Assembly (NCBI GenBank): GCA_963815295.1
Contig: CAWFFZ010000008.1
Span: 1,488,001 to 1,552,000, forward strand
Direction of reading: 5' to 3'
Length of the DNA stretch: 64,000 bases
Origin: JACDHG01 sp963815295
GTDB taxonomy: Bacteria; Actinomycetota; Actinomycetes; Propionibacteriales; Nocardioidaceae
Of this stretch, positions 8,516 to 17,326 are shown one piece after another. The notes beneath the pieces are model-generated. The model had not been told where the DNA came from and did not search any database. It saw only the letters and a list, made by a program, of their open reading frames with translations. The translations under genes and the position numbers were made by a program. Position 1 is the first letter of the stretch, and the number at the start of each line of letters is the position of its first letter.

Positions 8516-9655
8516 ATGAACGATCGACTGCAAGCACTCTCCGACCAGGGCGTGTCCGTGTGGCTCGACGACATCTCTCGGGAGCGCCTGAAGACAGGAA
8601 ACCTCGCGAAGCTAATCGCCGAACGCCACGTCGTGGGCGTGACGTCGAACCCCACGATCTTCGCCAAGGCCGTGGCCGATGCCGACGACTACGCCGACCA
8701 GGTCCACGACCTCGCGGTGCGCGGGGTCGACCTCGAGGAGGCGGTCCGGGCGATCACGACGTACGACGTCCGGTGGGCCTGCGACGTCATGCGCGACACC
8801 TACGACCGCACCGACGGGAAGGACGGCCGGGTCAGCATCGAGGTTGACCCGCGGCTGGCACACCGCACCGACGCGACCATCGCCGAGGCACGCGCACTCT
8901 GGTGGCTGGTCGACCGCGCCAACGTGATGATCAAGATCCCCGCGACCGAGGAAGGCTTGGCCGCCATCACCGCCGCCACGGCCGAGGGGATCAGTGTCAA
9001 TGTCACCTTGATCTTCAGCCTCGACCGCTACCGCGCCGTCATGGATGCCTACCTCGCGGGGCTCGAGCAGGCGAAGAACGCAGGCATCGACCTCACGTCG
9101 ATCCGCTCTGTCGCGTCGTTCTTCGTGAGCCGCATCGACACCGAGGTCGACAAGAGACTCGACGCCATCTCCGCGGACTCGGGCAACGAAGAAGCCAAGA
9201 GGCTGCGGAGCAAAGCAGCCATCGCGAACGCTCGCCTCGCCTACCAGGCGTACGACGAGGTGTTCACCTCCGACCGGTGGACCGCACTCGAGGCAGATGG
9301 CGCTCACAAGCAGCGGCCGCTGTGGGCATCCACGTCGGTCAAGGACCCCGACCTGCCAGACACGATGTATGTCACCGAGCTCGTCGCGCCCGACACGGTC
9401 AACACCATGCCTGAAGGCACCATCGAGGCAACCGCCGACCACGGCGACATCACCAGCGACACGGTGACCACGAACTACGACGACGCCCGTGGCGTCCTCG
9501 ACGACCTGGAGAAGCTCGGCATCTCGTACGCCGACGTCGTCAAGGTGGTCGAGGACGAGGGCGTGGAGAAGTTCGAGAAGTCGTGGCAGGAACTGCTCGA
9601 CACCGTCAAGGAAGCCCTCGCGGGCAACCCCGACGTCGCCGGATCGCGGAAGTGA
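8516..9655 (+). CDS. tal: Transaldolase
   Basis: A class I aldolase of 379 residues that transfers dihydroxyacetone units in the pentose-phosphate pathway. The Schiff-base lysine is in VMIKIPATEEG, followed by SVNVTLIFSLDRY. The N-terminal VVGVTSNPTIFAKAV is also typical. The length fits the long actinobacterial type rather than the roughly 316-residue E. coli enzyme. The ATG at 8516 has AAAGGA upstream, 40 bases after the tkt stop. The final four bases GTGA are shared with the pgi start, so translation is likely coupled. Confidence 0.96.
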   Translation: MNDRLQALSDQGVSVWLDDISRERLKTGNLAKLIAERHVVGVTSNPTIFAKAVADADDYADQVHDLAVRGVDLEEAVRAITTYDVRWACDVMRDTYDRTDGKDGRVSIEVDPRLAHRTDATIAEARALWWLVDRANVMIKIPATEEGLAAITAATAEGISVNVTLIFSLDRYRAVMDAYLAGLEQAKNAGIDLTSIRSVASFFVSRIDTEVDKRLDAISADSGNEEAKRLRSKAAIANARLAYQAYDEVFTSDRWTALEADGAHKQRPLWASTSVKDPDLPDTMYVTELVAPDTVNTMPEGTIEATADHGDITSDTVTTNYDDARGVLDDLEKLGISYADVVKVVEDEGVEKFEKSWQELLDTVKEALAGNPDVAGSRK

Positions 9656-11256
9656 GGGCGCCGCTCACGGTCCGGACCGCGGCGTCATACGACCAGGTGC
9701 TGGACCGGTTGGTCGACGACAAGTTCGCAAGCCGGCTCGCGGCCAAGGATGCGACGCTGTGGGGTCCCGACGCGGAGCAGGAGGCGTCGATCCGGCTGTC
9801 CTGGGTAGGGCTTCCAGTAACGTCAAGGCCGCTGCTGGCCGAGATCGAAGCCTTGCGCGCGGAGCTCTGGCAGGAGGGGCTCGACCGGATCGTGCTCTGC
9901 GGAATGGGCGGATCCTCGCTGGCGCCCGAGGTGATCTCGAGGACGTATGACGTCCCGCTCGACATCCTCGACTCCACCAACCCGAGCGTGGTGAGCCGAG
10001 CGCTGTCTGGCGATCTCGCCCGGACGGTGGTCGTCGTGTCGAGCAAGTCGGGAGGGACCCTCGAGACGGACAGTCAGCGGCGCGCGTTTGTCGCCGCCTT
10101 CGAGTCTGCCGGGATCGACGCCCCGTCACGGATGGTCGTCGTCACCGACCCCGGCTCCGACCTCGAAAAGCTGGCGGTCGAGCAGGGCTACCGCAAGGTC
10201 TTTCTCGCCGACCCGCACGTGGGTGGCCGCTACTCCGCGTTGACCGCGTTCGGTCTCGTCCCGACCGGGCTGGCAGGTGTCGACGTGGCGGAACTCCTCG
10301 ACGAGGCTGAGGAGGAGATGGGCAGGTTGGCTGTCGACACGGTCGACAATCCGGGTCTTGTGCTGGCTGCGGCCCTCGCCGCCGACCCCGGCCGTGACAA
10401 GGCTGCCATCGTCGACCTCGAGTCGGGCATCATCGGCTTCGCCGACTGGGCCGAGCAGCTCGTCGCCGAGTCCACCGGCAAAGAGCAGAAGGGTGTGCTC
10501 CCCATCGCCGTCGCCACGTCCGACGCACCCGAGGTCCGGTGGCCCGCCTCCGATGTCGTGGTTGGCGCGCTGGCTCCACCCGGAGGGGACGAGACAGCGG
10601 CGGCCAGCATCGGCGAGCCGTGGGTGACCGTCTCCGGCACCCTTGGCGCACAGATGCTCGTGTGGGAGGTCGCCACCGCCGCAGTTGGCCGGCTGCTCAT
10701 GACCAACCCGTTCGACCAGCCCGATGTCGAGAGCGCGAAGACAGCGGCCCGTGGCCTCCTCGACGAGCAACCAGCCGAGCCGCCGGCCCAGATCACCGAG
10801 GACGGGATCGAGGCACGCGGCTCGGCGGGTCTCCTCGACGGGATCGACACACTGGCTGGCGCCGTCGACGTACTGCTTGCGCAGCTGCAGCCCGACGGTT
10901 ACCTCGCGGTGATGGCATACCTCGACTCCGAGCGCGACGCCGCCCTCCACACGGTCCGGCAGACTCTGTCGCTCCGCACTGAGCGGCCGACGACGTTCGG
11001 TTGGGGTCCCCGCTTCCTGCACTCGACCGGGCAGTATCACAAGGGCGGTCCGCCCCAGGGCGTCTTCCTGCAGATCACGTCGAGCGAGCCGACTGACGTC
11101 GAGATCCCCGACCGACCGTTCACGTTCCAGACGCTCATCTCCGCGCAGGCCGCCGGAGACGCCAACGTCCTCGCCGACCATGGCAGGCCCGTGCTTCGTC
11201 TGCACGTGAATGACCCGAGCTCCGCAGTCACCCGGCTGATCGAGCTGTTGCGATGA
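9652..11256 (+). CDS. pgi: Glucose-6-phosphate isomerase
   Basis: Interconverts glucose-6-phosphate and fructose-6-phosphate. Sugar-isomerase motifs are seen as LCGMGGSSLAPEVISRTYD and SKSGGTLETDSQRR, then HVGGRYSALTAFGLVP. The C-terminal part has FLHSTGQYHKGGP. The start is set to the GTG at 9652, which overlaps the tal stop as GTGA. The frame extends further upstream inside tal, but homology begins with TVRTAASYDQVLD. This gives 534 residues. Its place in the oxidative pentose-phosphate operon suggests it feeds fructose-6-phosphate back to glucose-6-phosphate. Confidence 0.94.
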   Translation: MRAPLTVRTAASYDQVLDRLVDDKFASRLAAKDATLWGPDAEQEASIRLSWVGLPVTSRPLLAEIEALRAELWQEGLDRIVLCGMGGSSLAPEVISRTYDVPLDILDSTNPSVVSRALSGDLARTVVVVSSKSGGTLETDSQRRAFVAAFESAGIDAPSRMVVVTDPGSDLEKLAVEQGYRKVFLADPHVGGRYSALTAFGLVPTGLAGVDVAELLDEAEEEMGRLAVDTVDNPGLVLAAALAADPGRDKAAIVDLESGIIGFADWAEQLVAESTGKEQKGVLPIAVATSDAPEVRWPASDVVVGALAPPGGDETAAASIGEPWVTVSGTLGAQMLVWEVATAAVGRLLMTNPFDQPDVESAKTAARGLLDEQPAEPPAQITEDGIEARGSAGLLDGIDTLAGAVDVLLAQLQPDGYLAVMAYLDSERDAALHTVRQTLSLRTERPTTFGWGPRFLHSTGQYHKGGPPQGVFLQITSSEPTDVEIPDRPFTFQTLISAQAAGDANVLADHGRPVLRLHVNDPSSAVTRLIELLR

Positions 11257-12785
11257 CGGAGGCGGTGCGCGACAACCCGCTCCGTGATCCTCAGGATCGG
11301 CGGCTCCCCCGCATCGCTGGCCCATGCGGCCTCGTCATCTTCGGCGTCACCGGCGACCTGTCGCGCAAGAAGCTGATGCCGGCGGTCTACGACCTTGCCA
11401 ACCGGGGTTTGCTGCCACCGGGCTTCTCGCTCGTCGGGTTCGCCCGCCGCGACTGGGCAGACCAGGACTTCGCCAAGATCGTCCACGACGCAGTCAGGGA
11501 GTTTGCCCGCACCGACTTCCGGGAAGAGGTCTGGAAGCAGTTGTCGCAAGGCTTTCGCTTCGTTCCGGGCGACTTCGGCGACGACGTCGCGTTCAGCCAG
11601 CTCCGCGACACCATCGAGGATCTCGACCGCGAGCGAGGCACCGCCGGCAACCACGCGTTCTACCTCTCGATCCCCCCGCGCTTCTTCTCCGACGTCATCG
11701 GCCAATTGAAGGAGCACGGCCTCGCAGGCAACCGCGTCGGGGCCTGGCGTCGCGTCGTCGTCGAGAAGCCCTTTGGCCACGACCTTGAGAGCGCGCAGGA
11801 CCTCAACGCCATCGTCTCCGAGGTCTTCCCGCCGGAGTCGGTCTTCCGCATCGACCACTACCTCGGTAAGGAGACGGTGCAGAACATCATGGCGCTCCGG
11901 TTCGCCAACCAGCTCTTCGAACCCGTGTGGAACGCCAACTACGTCGACCATGTGCAGATCACGATGGCCGAGGACATCGGCATCGGCGGACGCGCCGGCT
12001 ACTACGACGGCATCGGCGCGGCCCGAGACGTGATCCAGAACCACCTGATCCAGCTGATGGCCCTGATCGCGATGGAGGAGCCGGTCTCCTTCGACGCCCA
12101 CAGCATGCGCACCGAGAAACAGAAGATTCTCCGATCGGTTCGACACCCCGCCCGACTCGACCTCCACACATCGCGCGGACAGTACGTCGCAGGCTGGGCG
12201 GGCGGCGAGAAGGTCAAGGGGTTCCTCGAGGAGGACGACATCCCCAAGTCGTCCTCCACCGAGACGTTCGCCGCCATCAAGCTCGAGATCGACACCCGGC
12301 GCTGGGCGGGTGTCCCCTTCTACCTTCGCCACGGCAAGCGGCTTGGCCGCCGCGTCACCGAGGTCGCGGTGGTCTTCAAGCGCGCCCCACACCTCCCCTT
12401 CACCCAGACCGCCACCGAGGAGCTGGGCCAGAACGCCCTGGTGATCCGCGTTCAGCCCGACGAAGGCGTAACGGTTCGCTTCGGCTCGAAGGTGCCCGGC
12501 ACCGCCATGGAGATCCGTGACGTCAACATGGACTTCGCCTACGGCGGGGCGTTCGTCGAGTCCAGCCCGGAGGCATACGAGCGACTGATCCTCGACGTAC
12601 TTCTCGGCGACCCGCCGCTGTTCCCGCAGCACGAGGAGGTCGAGCTTTCGTGGCGCATCCTCGACCCCATCCTGGACTACTGGGCCGAGCAAGGCCGACC
12701 AGACTCGTATGCCGCCGGCACGTGGGGCCCACCGTCGGCCGACGAGATGATTGCCCGCGACGGCCGCACTTGGCGCAGGCCGTAA
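11253..12785 (+). CDS. zwf: Glucose-6-phosphate 1-dehydrogenase
   Basis: Oxidises glucose-6-phosphate to 6-phosphogluconolactone with NADP as the entry step of the pentose-phosphate pathway. The dinucleotide motif FGVTGDLSRKKLMPA is near the N terminus and the active-site signature RIDHYLGKETVQN is near residue 200. The 510-residue length is normal. It overlaps pgi by four bases (ATGA) and is followed after 10 bases by opcA, whose product is needed for its assembly and redox control in actinobacteria and cyanobacteria. Confidence 0.97.
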   Translation: MTEAVRDNPLRDPQDRRLPRIAGPCGLVIFGVTGDLSRKKLMPAVYDLANRGLLPPGFSLVGFARRDWADQDFAKIVHDAVREFARTDFREEVWKQLSQGFRFVPGDFGDDVAFSQLRDTIEDLDRERGTAGNHAFYLSIPPRFFSDVIGQLKEHGLAGNRVGAWRRVVVEKPFGHDLESAQDLNAIVSEVFPPESVFRIDHYLGKETVQNIMALRFANQLFEPVWNANYVDHVQITMAEDIGIGGRAGYYDGIGAARDVIQNHLIQLMALIAMEEPVSFDAHSMRTEKQKILRSVRHPARLDLHTSRGQYVAGWAGGEKVKGFLEEDDIPKSSSTETFAAIKLEIDTRRWAGVPFYLRHGKRLGRRVTEVAVVFKRAPHLPFTQTATEELGQNALVIRVQPDEGVTVRFGSKVPGTAMEIRDVNMDFAYGGAFVESSPEAYERLILDVLLGDPPLFPQHEEVELSWRILDPILDYWAEQGRPDSYAAGTWGPPSADEMIARDGRTWRRP

Positions 12786-12795
12786 GGAGCTCCCG

Positions 12796-13812
12796 ATGGC
12801 CACCGAACTCAGTGCCACCAACGCATCGAAGATCGCCGCGGCTCTCCTGACGGCCAGGCGCCACGCGGGCTCGCCGGCGATGGGCATGGTGATGACGTTC
12901 GTCGTCGTCGCTGGCGAGGGCGACCACTACGACGCGATGCGCGCCGCGCGCGCGGTCTCCCGCGAGCATCCGTCCAGGATTCTCGGTGTGATCAAAAGGT
13001 CTGCCCGGGGAGCGGCCAACCTCGACGCCGAGATCCGGATCGGCGAAGGTGGGTCGGGCGAGCAGGTGTTGCTCCGGATGTCGGGCGAGCTCGCCAATCA
13101 CCCTGAGAGCGTGGTCCTCCCCCTGCTCCTGCCGGACTCCCCCGTCGTCATCTGGTGGCCCGGCAAGGCGCCCGACGACCCTGCGACAGACGCGCTCGGG
13201 TCGCTGGCCCAGCGCCGGATCACCGACATGGCCGCGGTCTCGCGCGGCCGGGCTGCGGCGATGCTGCTGCAAGCGCAGAACTACCAACCCGGTAACACCG
13301 ATCTGTCGTGGACGCGGCTGACCCCGTGGCGTGCGCTGCTCGCGGCCGCGCTCGACCAGTATCCCGGCAAGATCCGCGGCGGCGAGGTGGCCGCCGAACG
13401 CTCGAACCCGAGCGCTGACCTGCTTTCGTCCTGGCTGTGTGACCGCCTCGGCGTCACCATCCAGCGTGCGATCTCCAAGGGGCCAGGTATCACCCGAGTA
13501 CGTCTCGACACGGGCGGTGGCAACATCGAGATCTCCCGCCCCGACGGCGCACTGGCCGACTTCTCCATCCCCAACGCGCCGAACCGTCCGGTGGCGTTGA
13601 GACGACGTGAGCTCGCCGAGCTGCTGGCCGAGGAACTGAGAAGGCTCGACCCCGACGATGTGTACGAGGCCACGGTGCAACGGCTCTGCCGCCTCTCCGA
13701 GCCGACCGCGAAGAAGAAGGCGGCGCCCGCCAAGAATGCGAAGGCGTCCAAGGCGCGCAAGACCTCCAAGACCGCCAAGCGGTCAACGCGTTCGAAAGGA
13801 TCGGGACGCTGA
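12796..13812 (+). CDS. opcA: Glucose-6-phosphate dehydrogenase assembly protein OpcA
   Basis: OpcA supports the activity of the G6P dehydrogenase encoded just upstream. The conserved N-terminal part starts after residue 30 (GMVMTFVVVAGEGDHYDAM), with LPLLLPDSPVVIWWPGKAP near residue 110. The ATG at 12796 is preceded by AAGGAGCTCCC and lies just past the zwf stop. An in-frame start 45 bases earlier would overlap zwf and lacks support. The last 35 residues are a Lys/Ala/Ser tail (AKKKAAPAKNAKASKARK) resembling histone H1-like tails, which is not part of the usual domain. Confidence 0.94.
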   Translation: MATELSATNASKIAAALLTARRHAGSPAMGMVMTFVVVAGEGDHYDAMRAARAVSREHPSRILGVIKRSARGAANLDAEIRIGEGGSGEQVLLRMSGELANHPESVVLPLLLPDSPVVIWWPGKAPDDPATDALGSLAQRRITDMAAVSRGRAAAMLLQAQNYQPGNTDLSWTRLTPWRALLAAALDQYPGKIRGGEVAAERSNPSADLLSSWLCDRLGVTIQRAISKGPGITRVRLDTGGGNIEISRPDGALADFSIPNAPNRPVALRRRELAELLAEELRRLDPDDVYEATVQRLCRLSEPTAKKKAAPAKNAKASKARKTSKTAKRSTRSKGSGR

Positions 13813-14588
13813 TGTCCAGCCCGACCGTCCTCCTGCATTCAACGCCCGACGTCCTCGCAGAAACCGTGAGCGCCCGCCTCATCACGACGTTCGCCGACAT
13901 CCAGTCAACGGGGCGTGTGCCCCGATGGGTGCTCACCGGCGGCTCGGTGGCCGACCAGATCCACCGGACGATCGCCGCCTCCCAGGCGCGCTACGCCGTC
14001 GACTGGTCCCGAGTCGAGTTCTGGTGGGGTGACGAGCGGTTCGTGGCGCCCGACTCCGACGACCGCAACGAACGGCAGGCGCGCCTAGCCCTGCTCGACA
14101 GCGTTCGCACCGACCCCGCCCGCGTGCACCCGATGCCGGCCGCAACGTCGCCAGACTCCGATCCAGACGAGGCCGCGGAGTCGTACGCCGACGAGCTACG
14201 CCGGGCCACGTCGCAGGAGGACCACGCCCCCGTCCCGCTCTTCGACGTCGTCATGCTCGGGGTTGGCCCTGACGGTCACGTCGCGTCCCTGTTCCCGGGC
14301 CGACCCGCGTTGTATGACGACCGAACCGTCGTCGCCGTGCGCGGGTCGCCGAAGCCACCACCGGTCCGCCTCTCGATGACGATGGCCTCGTTGTGCACCG
14401 CCCGCGAGGTGTGGTTCGTGGTCAGCGGTGCCGACAAGTCGCAGGCCGTAAGGCTGGCGCTGTCCGGCGCTGGACTCGTTCAGATCCCGGCCGCCGGTCC
14501 CGAGGGCAGGTCGCGGACACTCTGGCTGCTCGACAAGGCGGCCGCTGCCGGACTGCCCCCGGGGCTCAGCCCAACGCGATCGGGCTGA
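13812..14588 (+). CDS. pgl: 6-phosphogluconolactonase
   Basis: Hydrolyses 6-phosphogluconolactone to 6-phosphogluconate, the step after zwf. NagB-like fold motifs are LTGGSVADQIHRTI, WWGDERFVAPDSDDRN and MLGVGPDGHVASLFPG. At 258 residues it has the usual length. The ATG overlaps the opcA stop (TGATG). It is the last gene of the operon; 6-phosphogluconate dehydrogenase is not in this window. Confidence 0.95.
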   Translation: MSSPTVLLHSTPDVLAETVSARLITTFADIQSTGRVPRWVLTGGSVADQIHRTIAASQARYAVDWSRVEFWWGDERFVAPDSDDRNERQARLALLDSVRTDPARVHPMPAATSPDSDPDEAAESYADELRRATSQEDHAPVPLFDVVMLGVGPDGHVASLFPGRPALYDDRTVVAVRGSPKPPPVRLSMTMASLCTAREVWFVVSGADKSQAVRLALSGAGLVQIPAAGPEGRSRTLWLLDKAAAAGLPPGLSPTRSG

Positions 14589-14616
14589 GGTCTCGACAAG
14601 CTCGACCAACGAAACC
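14589..14616. repeat. Short intergenic repeat after pgl
   Basis: The word GGTCTCGACAAGCTCGACCA followed by ACGAAACC lies between the converging ends of pgl and the SRPBCC gene. Very similar words are, to my knowledge, dispersed between genes of many actinomycetes. It contains a small inverted repeat built on CGA/TCG and may double as a terminator. Confidence 0.5.
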
Positions 14617-14636
14617 GCTCGACCGCCGCGAAGAGC

Positions 14637-15092
14637 TCAGGCAGGTTGGTCGACCGCCGAGACATACGGTGCGAGCACCAGGTCCCAGCCGGTCTCGTAG
14701 TTCTGGCGTTGCTGCAAGCCCGCCTCCGTGTTGGGCCAACTCCGATGCTCGAGGACGACCCGGCAGCCTTCGGCGGTGGACGAGAATGTGACCTCGACCT
14801 CGTTCGCGTCGGCGGGGTCGAACCCAGGGTGCCAGCTGTGGATCAGCCGGCCGGACGGCTCCCAGACGGTGATCTCGCCCCAGGGCAACTCCTCGCCGTT
14901 GCCGTTCGTCTCATAGATGCGGCCACCGAGGCGACACTCCATGACGAGCGAGGCGAGGTCACCTTGGCTGATGCTGTGTGTCACCGGCCACCAGTCAGCC
15001 ATCCGCGTCGTGTAAACGGTGAACGCGTGCTCGGCGCTGCATCGCAGGTCCAAAGTCTTGACGACTGGCTTGGCCGCAGTCGAAGTGTTCAT
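14637..15092 (-). CDS. SRPBCC/AHSA1-domain protein
   Basis: A 151-residue START-like fold protein of the activator-of-Hsp90-ATPase C-terminal type. Typical features are CSAEHAFTVYTTRMADWW at the start, GGRIYETNGNGEELPWGEI in the middle and ETGWDLVLAPYV at the end. In bacteria such proteins bind small hydrophobic ligands, and the substrate cannot be told from sequence. The ATG at 15092 overlaps the stop of the ArsR gene (ATGA), so the two are translated as a unit. This ArsR-SRPBCC pairing is very common in actinomycetes. Confidence 0.88.
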   Translation of the reverse strand: MNTSTAAKPVVKTLDLRCSAEHAFTVYTTRMADWWPVTHSISQGDLASLVMECRLGGRIYETNGNGEELPWGEITVWEPSGRLIHSWHPGFDPADANEVEVTFSSTAEGCRVVLEHRSWPNTEAGLQQRQNYETGWDLVLAPYVSAVDQPA

Positions 15093-15430
15093 TTCTTTCC
15101 CTTTCTGACGGTTGCCGGCGCCTTGGCGCCGGTGTTCTCGGCGAGGAGTGCGAAACGTCGTAGTGCGACGTCCCACATCTCGTCGAGGTAGCTGCGGGCG
15201 GCTTCGATGCCGGCCACATCGAGGTGATAGATCCGTCGGGTCCCGGCCGGCTCGACACCGACCACGTCGGCCTCCGTCAGGACCCGGAGGTGCTGCGACA
15301 CCGCAGGACGACTGATCGGCAGCCGGTCGGCGAGTTGCTGCACCGATGACGGGGCCGACGAGAGCATGGACACGATTTCGCGACGGGTCGGGTCGCCGAG
15401 GGCGTCGAGTACGCGTGCCGCAGAAGCCAT
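15089..15430 (-). CDS. ArsR-family transcriptional regulator
   Basis: A 113-residue winged-helix repressor. The N-terminal ALGDPTRREIVSMLSSAP and the recognition-helix region LPISRPAVSQHLRVLTEADV are textbook ArsR family. No metal-binding Cys pair (ELCVCDL type) is present, so it probably senses something other than metal, perhaps through its partner SRPBCC gene, with which it overlaps by four bases. A palindromic site just upstream of the start is a candidate operator for autoregulation. Confidence 0.92.
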   Translation of the reverse strand: MASAARVLDALGDPTRREIVSMLSSAPSSVQQLADRLPISRPAVSQHLRVLTEADVVGVEPAGTRRIYHLDVAGIEAARSYLDEMWDVALRRFALLAENTGAKAPATVRKGKK

Positions 15431-15438
15431 GGATTGAT

Positions 15439-15461
15439 GGTAAGTTCTGGCTTACCGTAAG
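15439..15461 (-). promoter_or_regulatory. Candidate ArsR operator
   Basis: Eight bases before the ArsR start codon, GGTAAGTTCTGGCTTACC (15439-15456) is a perfect 6-6-6 inverted repeat. Its right arm reuses bases in a second palindrome, CTTACCGTAAG (15451-15461). Overlapping palindromes in this position suit a dimeric repressor binding over the promoter. The assignment is by position and symmetry only. Confidence 0.6.
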
Positions 15462-15490
15462 TCAACAGTTACGAATGATCGCGACAAAGA

Positions 15491-15560
15491 TCGACCGACG
15501 GAACCGCGCTCGACCGACGGCACGGCTGCTCGACCGGCGGAAGCGCGCTCGACCGACCGG
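15491..15560. repeat. Four TCGACCG repeats at 19-20-base spacing
   Basis: The heptamer TCGACCG starts at 15491, 15510, 15530 and 15549, each within a longer word close to GCTCGACCGACGGAACC. The array sits between the divergent ArsR promoter region and the stop of the small gene at 15567. Its nature is unknown; it resembles the dispersed intergenic repeat after pgl. Confidence 0.6.
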
Positions 15561-15566
15561 ACTCGG

Positions 15567-15773
15567 TCAGAAGGCGGCGCCGATGGCGCCGGTGCGGGCG
15601 AGATCGGCGATGTCCGGCGTGGCGAACGGAGAGTCGACCTGCGGTGGCGCGGGGTCGACGTCATGCGTCTCGACCAGCGTGCCCGGATCCGGCGCGTCGG
15701 GGAGCTGGTGATAGTCGGACGCGATAGCGCGGTCGAGGTCGTAACCCTGCCGTGTCTCCCGCGCCCTCGTCAT
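15567..15773 (-). CDS. Small hypothetical protein (68 residues)
   Basis: No family recognised. The frame has strongly GC-biased third codon positions, an ATG start, and GGAG about 14 bases upstream, which is rather far. The product is acidic and proline-rich in the middle (DVDPAPPQVDSPF) and has no signal peptide or membrane segment. It lies 54 bases downstream of rbpA on the same strand and could be the last gene of that unit. Codon use supports coding, but an artefact cannot be excluded. Confidence 0.5.
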   Translation of the reverse strand: MTRARETRQGYDLDRAIASDYHQLPDAPDPGTLVETHDVDPAPPQVDSPFATPDIADLARTGAIGAAF

Positions 15774-15827
15774 ACGTCGAGAGTACTCCGCCGGCCAGGT
15801 CGCGACCGGCGAAAGGCCGCGCGACCG

Positions 15828-16184
15828 CTAGAAGAGAATCTCGCCAGACTTGCGCTTCGCGCGCAGTGTCTGCAGTGCCTCGTCGAGGATCTCCTTCGCC
15901 TCGGCGTCGGAGCGGCGCTCCTTCACGTAGGCGAGGTGTGTCTTGTAGGGCTCGATCTTGGGCGGCGGCGGGGGGTTGTCGGAGTCACGGTTGGCGGGCA
16001 GCCCGCAGCGCGGGCAGTCCCACGTGTCGGGGACTTGTGCCTCGACAGCGAACATCGGGGCGGTCTCATGCCCATTGGCACAGAAGTACGCGACCCGATG
16101 ACGCGGCGCGGCCTCGCCGCGCTCTGCCTCACCCATAGGTCCCGCGCCGACCCGGCTGCCTCGGATGGCACTGCCACCAGCCAC
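15828..16184 (-). CDS. rbpA: RNA polymerase-binding protein RbpA
   Basis: An actinobacterial transcription factor that binds group I/II sigma factors and stabilises open promoter complexes. The 118-residue protein shows the central zinc-finger-like CANGHETAPMFAVEAQ and TWDCPRCGLPA, the basic linker region, and a C-terminal sigma-interaction domain with KTHLAYVKERRSDAEA. The start is a GTG. It is separated from secG by 72 bases and probably has its own promoter. Confidence 0.95.
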   Translation of the reverse strand: MAGGSAIRGSRVGAGPMGEAERGEAAPRHRVAYFCANGHETAPMFAVEAQVPDTWDCPRCGLPANRDSDNPPPPPKIEPYKTHLAYVKERRSDAEAKEILDEALQTLRAKRKSGEILF

Positions 16185-16256
16185 TCGACTACTCCTCGTG
16201 TCGTGGGGTCACCGTGTCAGTCGACACGAGACGATTGCGATTGTACGTCCGAGAAC

Positions 16257-16490
16257 TCAGCCAGTCTTGAGGATCAGGCCGAGAGCGATGATGCAGGCGA
16301 CCCAGATCACCGCCACGCCGACCGTGATGCGGTCGAGGTTCTTCTCCGCCACGGATGAACCACCGACGCCGCTGGAGACGCCACCGCCGAACATGTCGGA
16401 CAGGCCACCGCCGCGGCCCTTGTGGAGCAGGATCATCACCACCAGCACAGCACTGGTGAGCACGAGCAATAAGTTGAAAACGAGGACCAC
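16257..16490 (-). CDS. secG: Preprotein translocase subunit SecG
   Basis: A 77-residue inner-membrane subunit of the SecYEG channel. It has two hydrophobic helices (MVLVFNLLLVLTSAVLVVMI and VGVAVIWVACIIALGLIL) joined by the Gly-rich loop with KGRGGGLSDMFGG, the usual SecG layout. It lies 29 bases after tpiA in the common pgk-tpi-secG order. Confidence 0.95.
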   Translation of the reverse strand: MVLVFNLLLVLTSAVLVVMILLHKGRGGGLSDMFGGGVSSGVGGSSVAEKNLDRITVGVAVIWVACIIALGLILKTG

Positions 16491-16519
16491 GAGAAGGGAT
16501 CCTACCTTCCGTCAATAGT

Positions 16520-17326
16520 TCAGAGGAGCGGCATGTCGTAGAAGCGGCAAATGCCACCGAACTCGTCCACCTGCAAGCTTGCACCGCCAACGAGACAGCC
16601 GTCGACATCGGGCTGCTGCATGATACCGGCGACGTTCGCTGCCTTGACCGAGCCGCCGTACAGGATCCTGGTAGCAGCCGCGGTGTCGTCTCCGTGGACC
16701 TCGGCCACGCGAGCCCGAATGGCGGCGCAAACTTCCTGTGCGTCCTCGGGCGTCGCCACCTCACCTGTGCCGATGGCCCACACCGGCTCGTAGGCGATGA
16801 CGAGGTCGGCTACCTGCTCGTCAGTGAAGCCGGACAATGATCCGTCGATCTGGCCGATGGTGTAGGCGACCTGCTCCCCTGCTTGCCGAACTTCGAGACC
16901 CTCACCCACGCAGACGATCGGAACGATGCCCGCGGCAACGGCCTTACGGGCTTTGGCATTGACGAGCGCGTCGTCTTCGTCGTGATGCTCGCGGCGCTCG
17001 GAGTGGCCGACGACGACGTACGAACATCCGAGCTTCGTGAGCATGCCGGTGGTGATCTCGCCGGTGTAGGCGCCTTCGTCGTGCACCGACACGTCTTGCG
17101 CGCCGTACTTGATCTTGAGGCGGTCGCCGTCGACGAGGGTCTGCACGCTGCGCAGGTCGGTGTACGGCGGGCATACGACGACCTCCACCCGCGAGTAGTC
17201 GTGTCGCTTGTCCGACAAGGTCCACGCCAGCTTCTGGATCAGGACCACGGCCTCGTGATGGTTGAGGTTTGCCTTCCAGTTGCCGGCCATGAGTGGGACG
17301 CGCTGGTTGCCTGTCGATCGTGCCAT
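16520..17326 (-). CDS. tpiA: Triosephosphate isomerase
   Basis: A glycolytic enzyme interconverting dihydroxyacetone phosphate and glyceraldehyde-3-phosphate. The active-site signature AYEPVWAIGTGEVATPED, the catalytic His region VGHSERREHH and the N-terminal AGNWKANLN lysine are present. Length 268. Its ATG overlaps the pgk stop by one base (TGATG), which indicates translational coupling. Confidence 0.96.
   Translation of the reverse strand: MARSTGNQRVPLMAGNWKANLNHHEAVVLIQKLAWTLSDKRHDYSRVEVVVCPPYTDLRSVQTLVDGDRLKIKYGAQDVSVHDEGAYTGEITTGMLTKLGCSYVVVGHSERREHHDEDDALVNAKARKAVAAGIVPIVCVGEGLEVRQAGEQVAYTIGQIDGSLSGFTDEQVADLVIAYEPVWAIGTGEVATPEDAQEVCAAIRARVAEVHGDDTAAATRILYGGSVKAANVAGIMQQPDVDGCLVGGASLQVDEFGGICRFYDMPLL

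Noticed and set aside
6112..12887. Very long open frames antisense to tkt and zwf (over 600 codons each)
   Set aside because: They are mirror frames of GC-rich coding DNA, rich in Arg/Gly/Val without recognisable domains, while the plus-strand genes have clear catalytic motifs.
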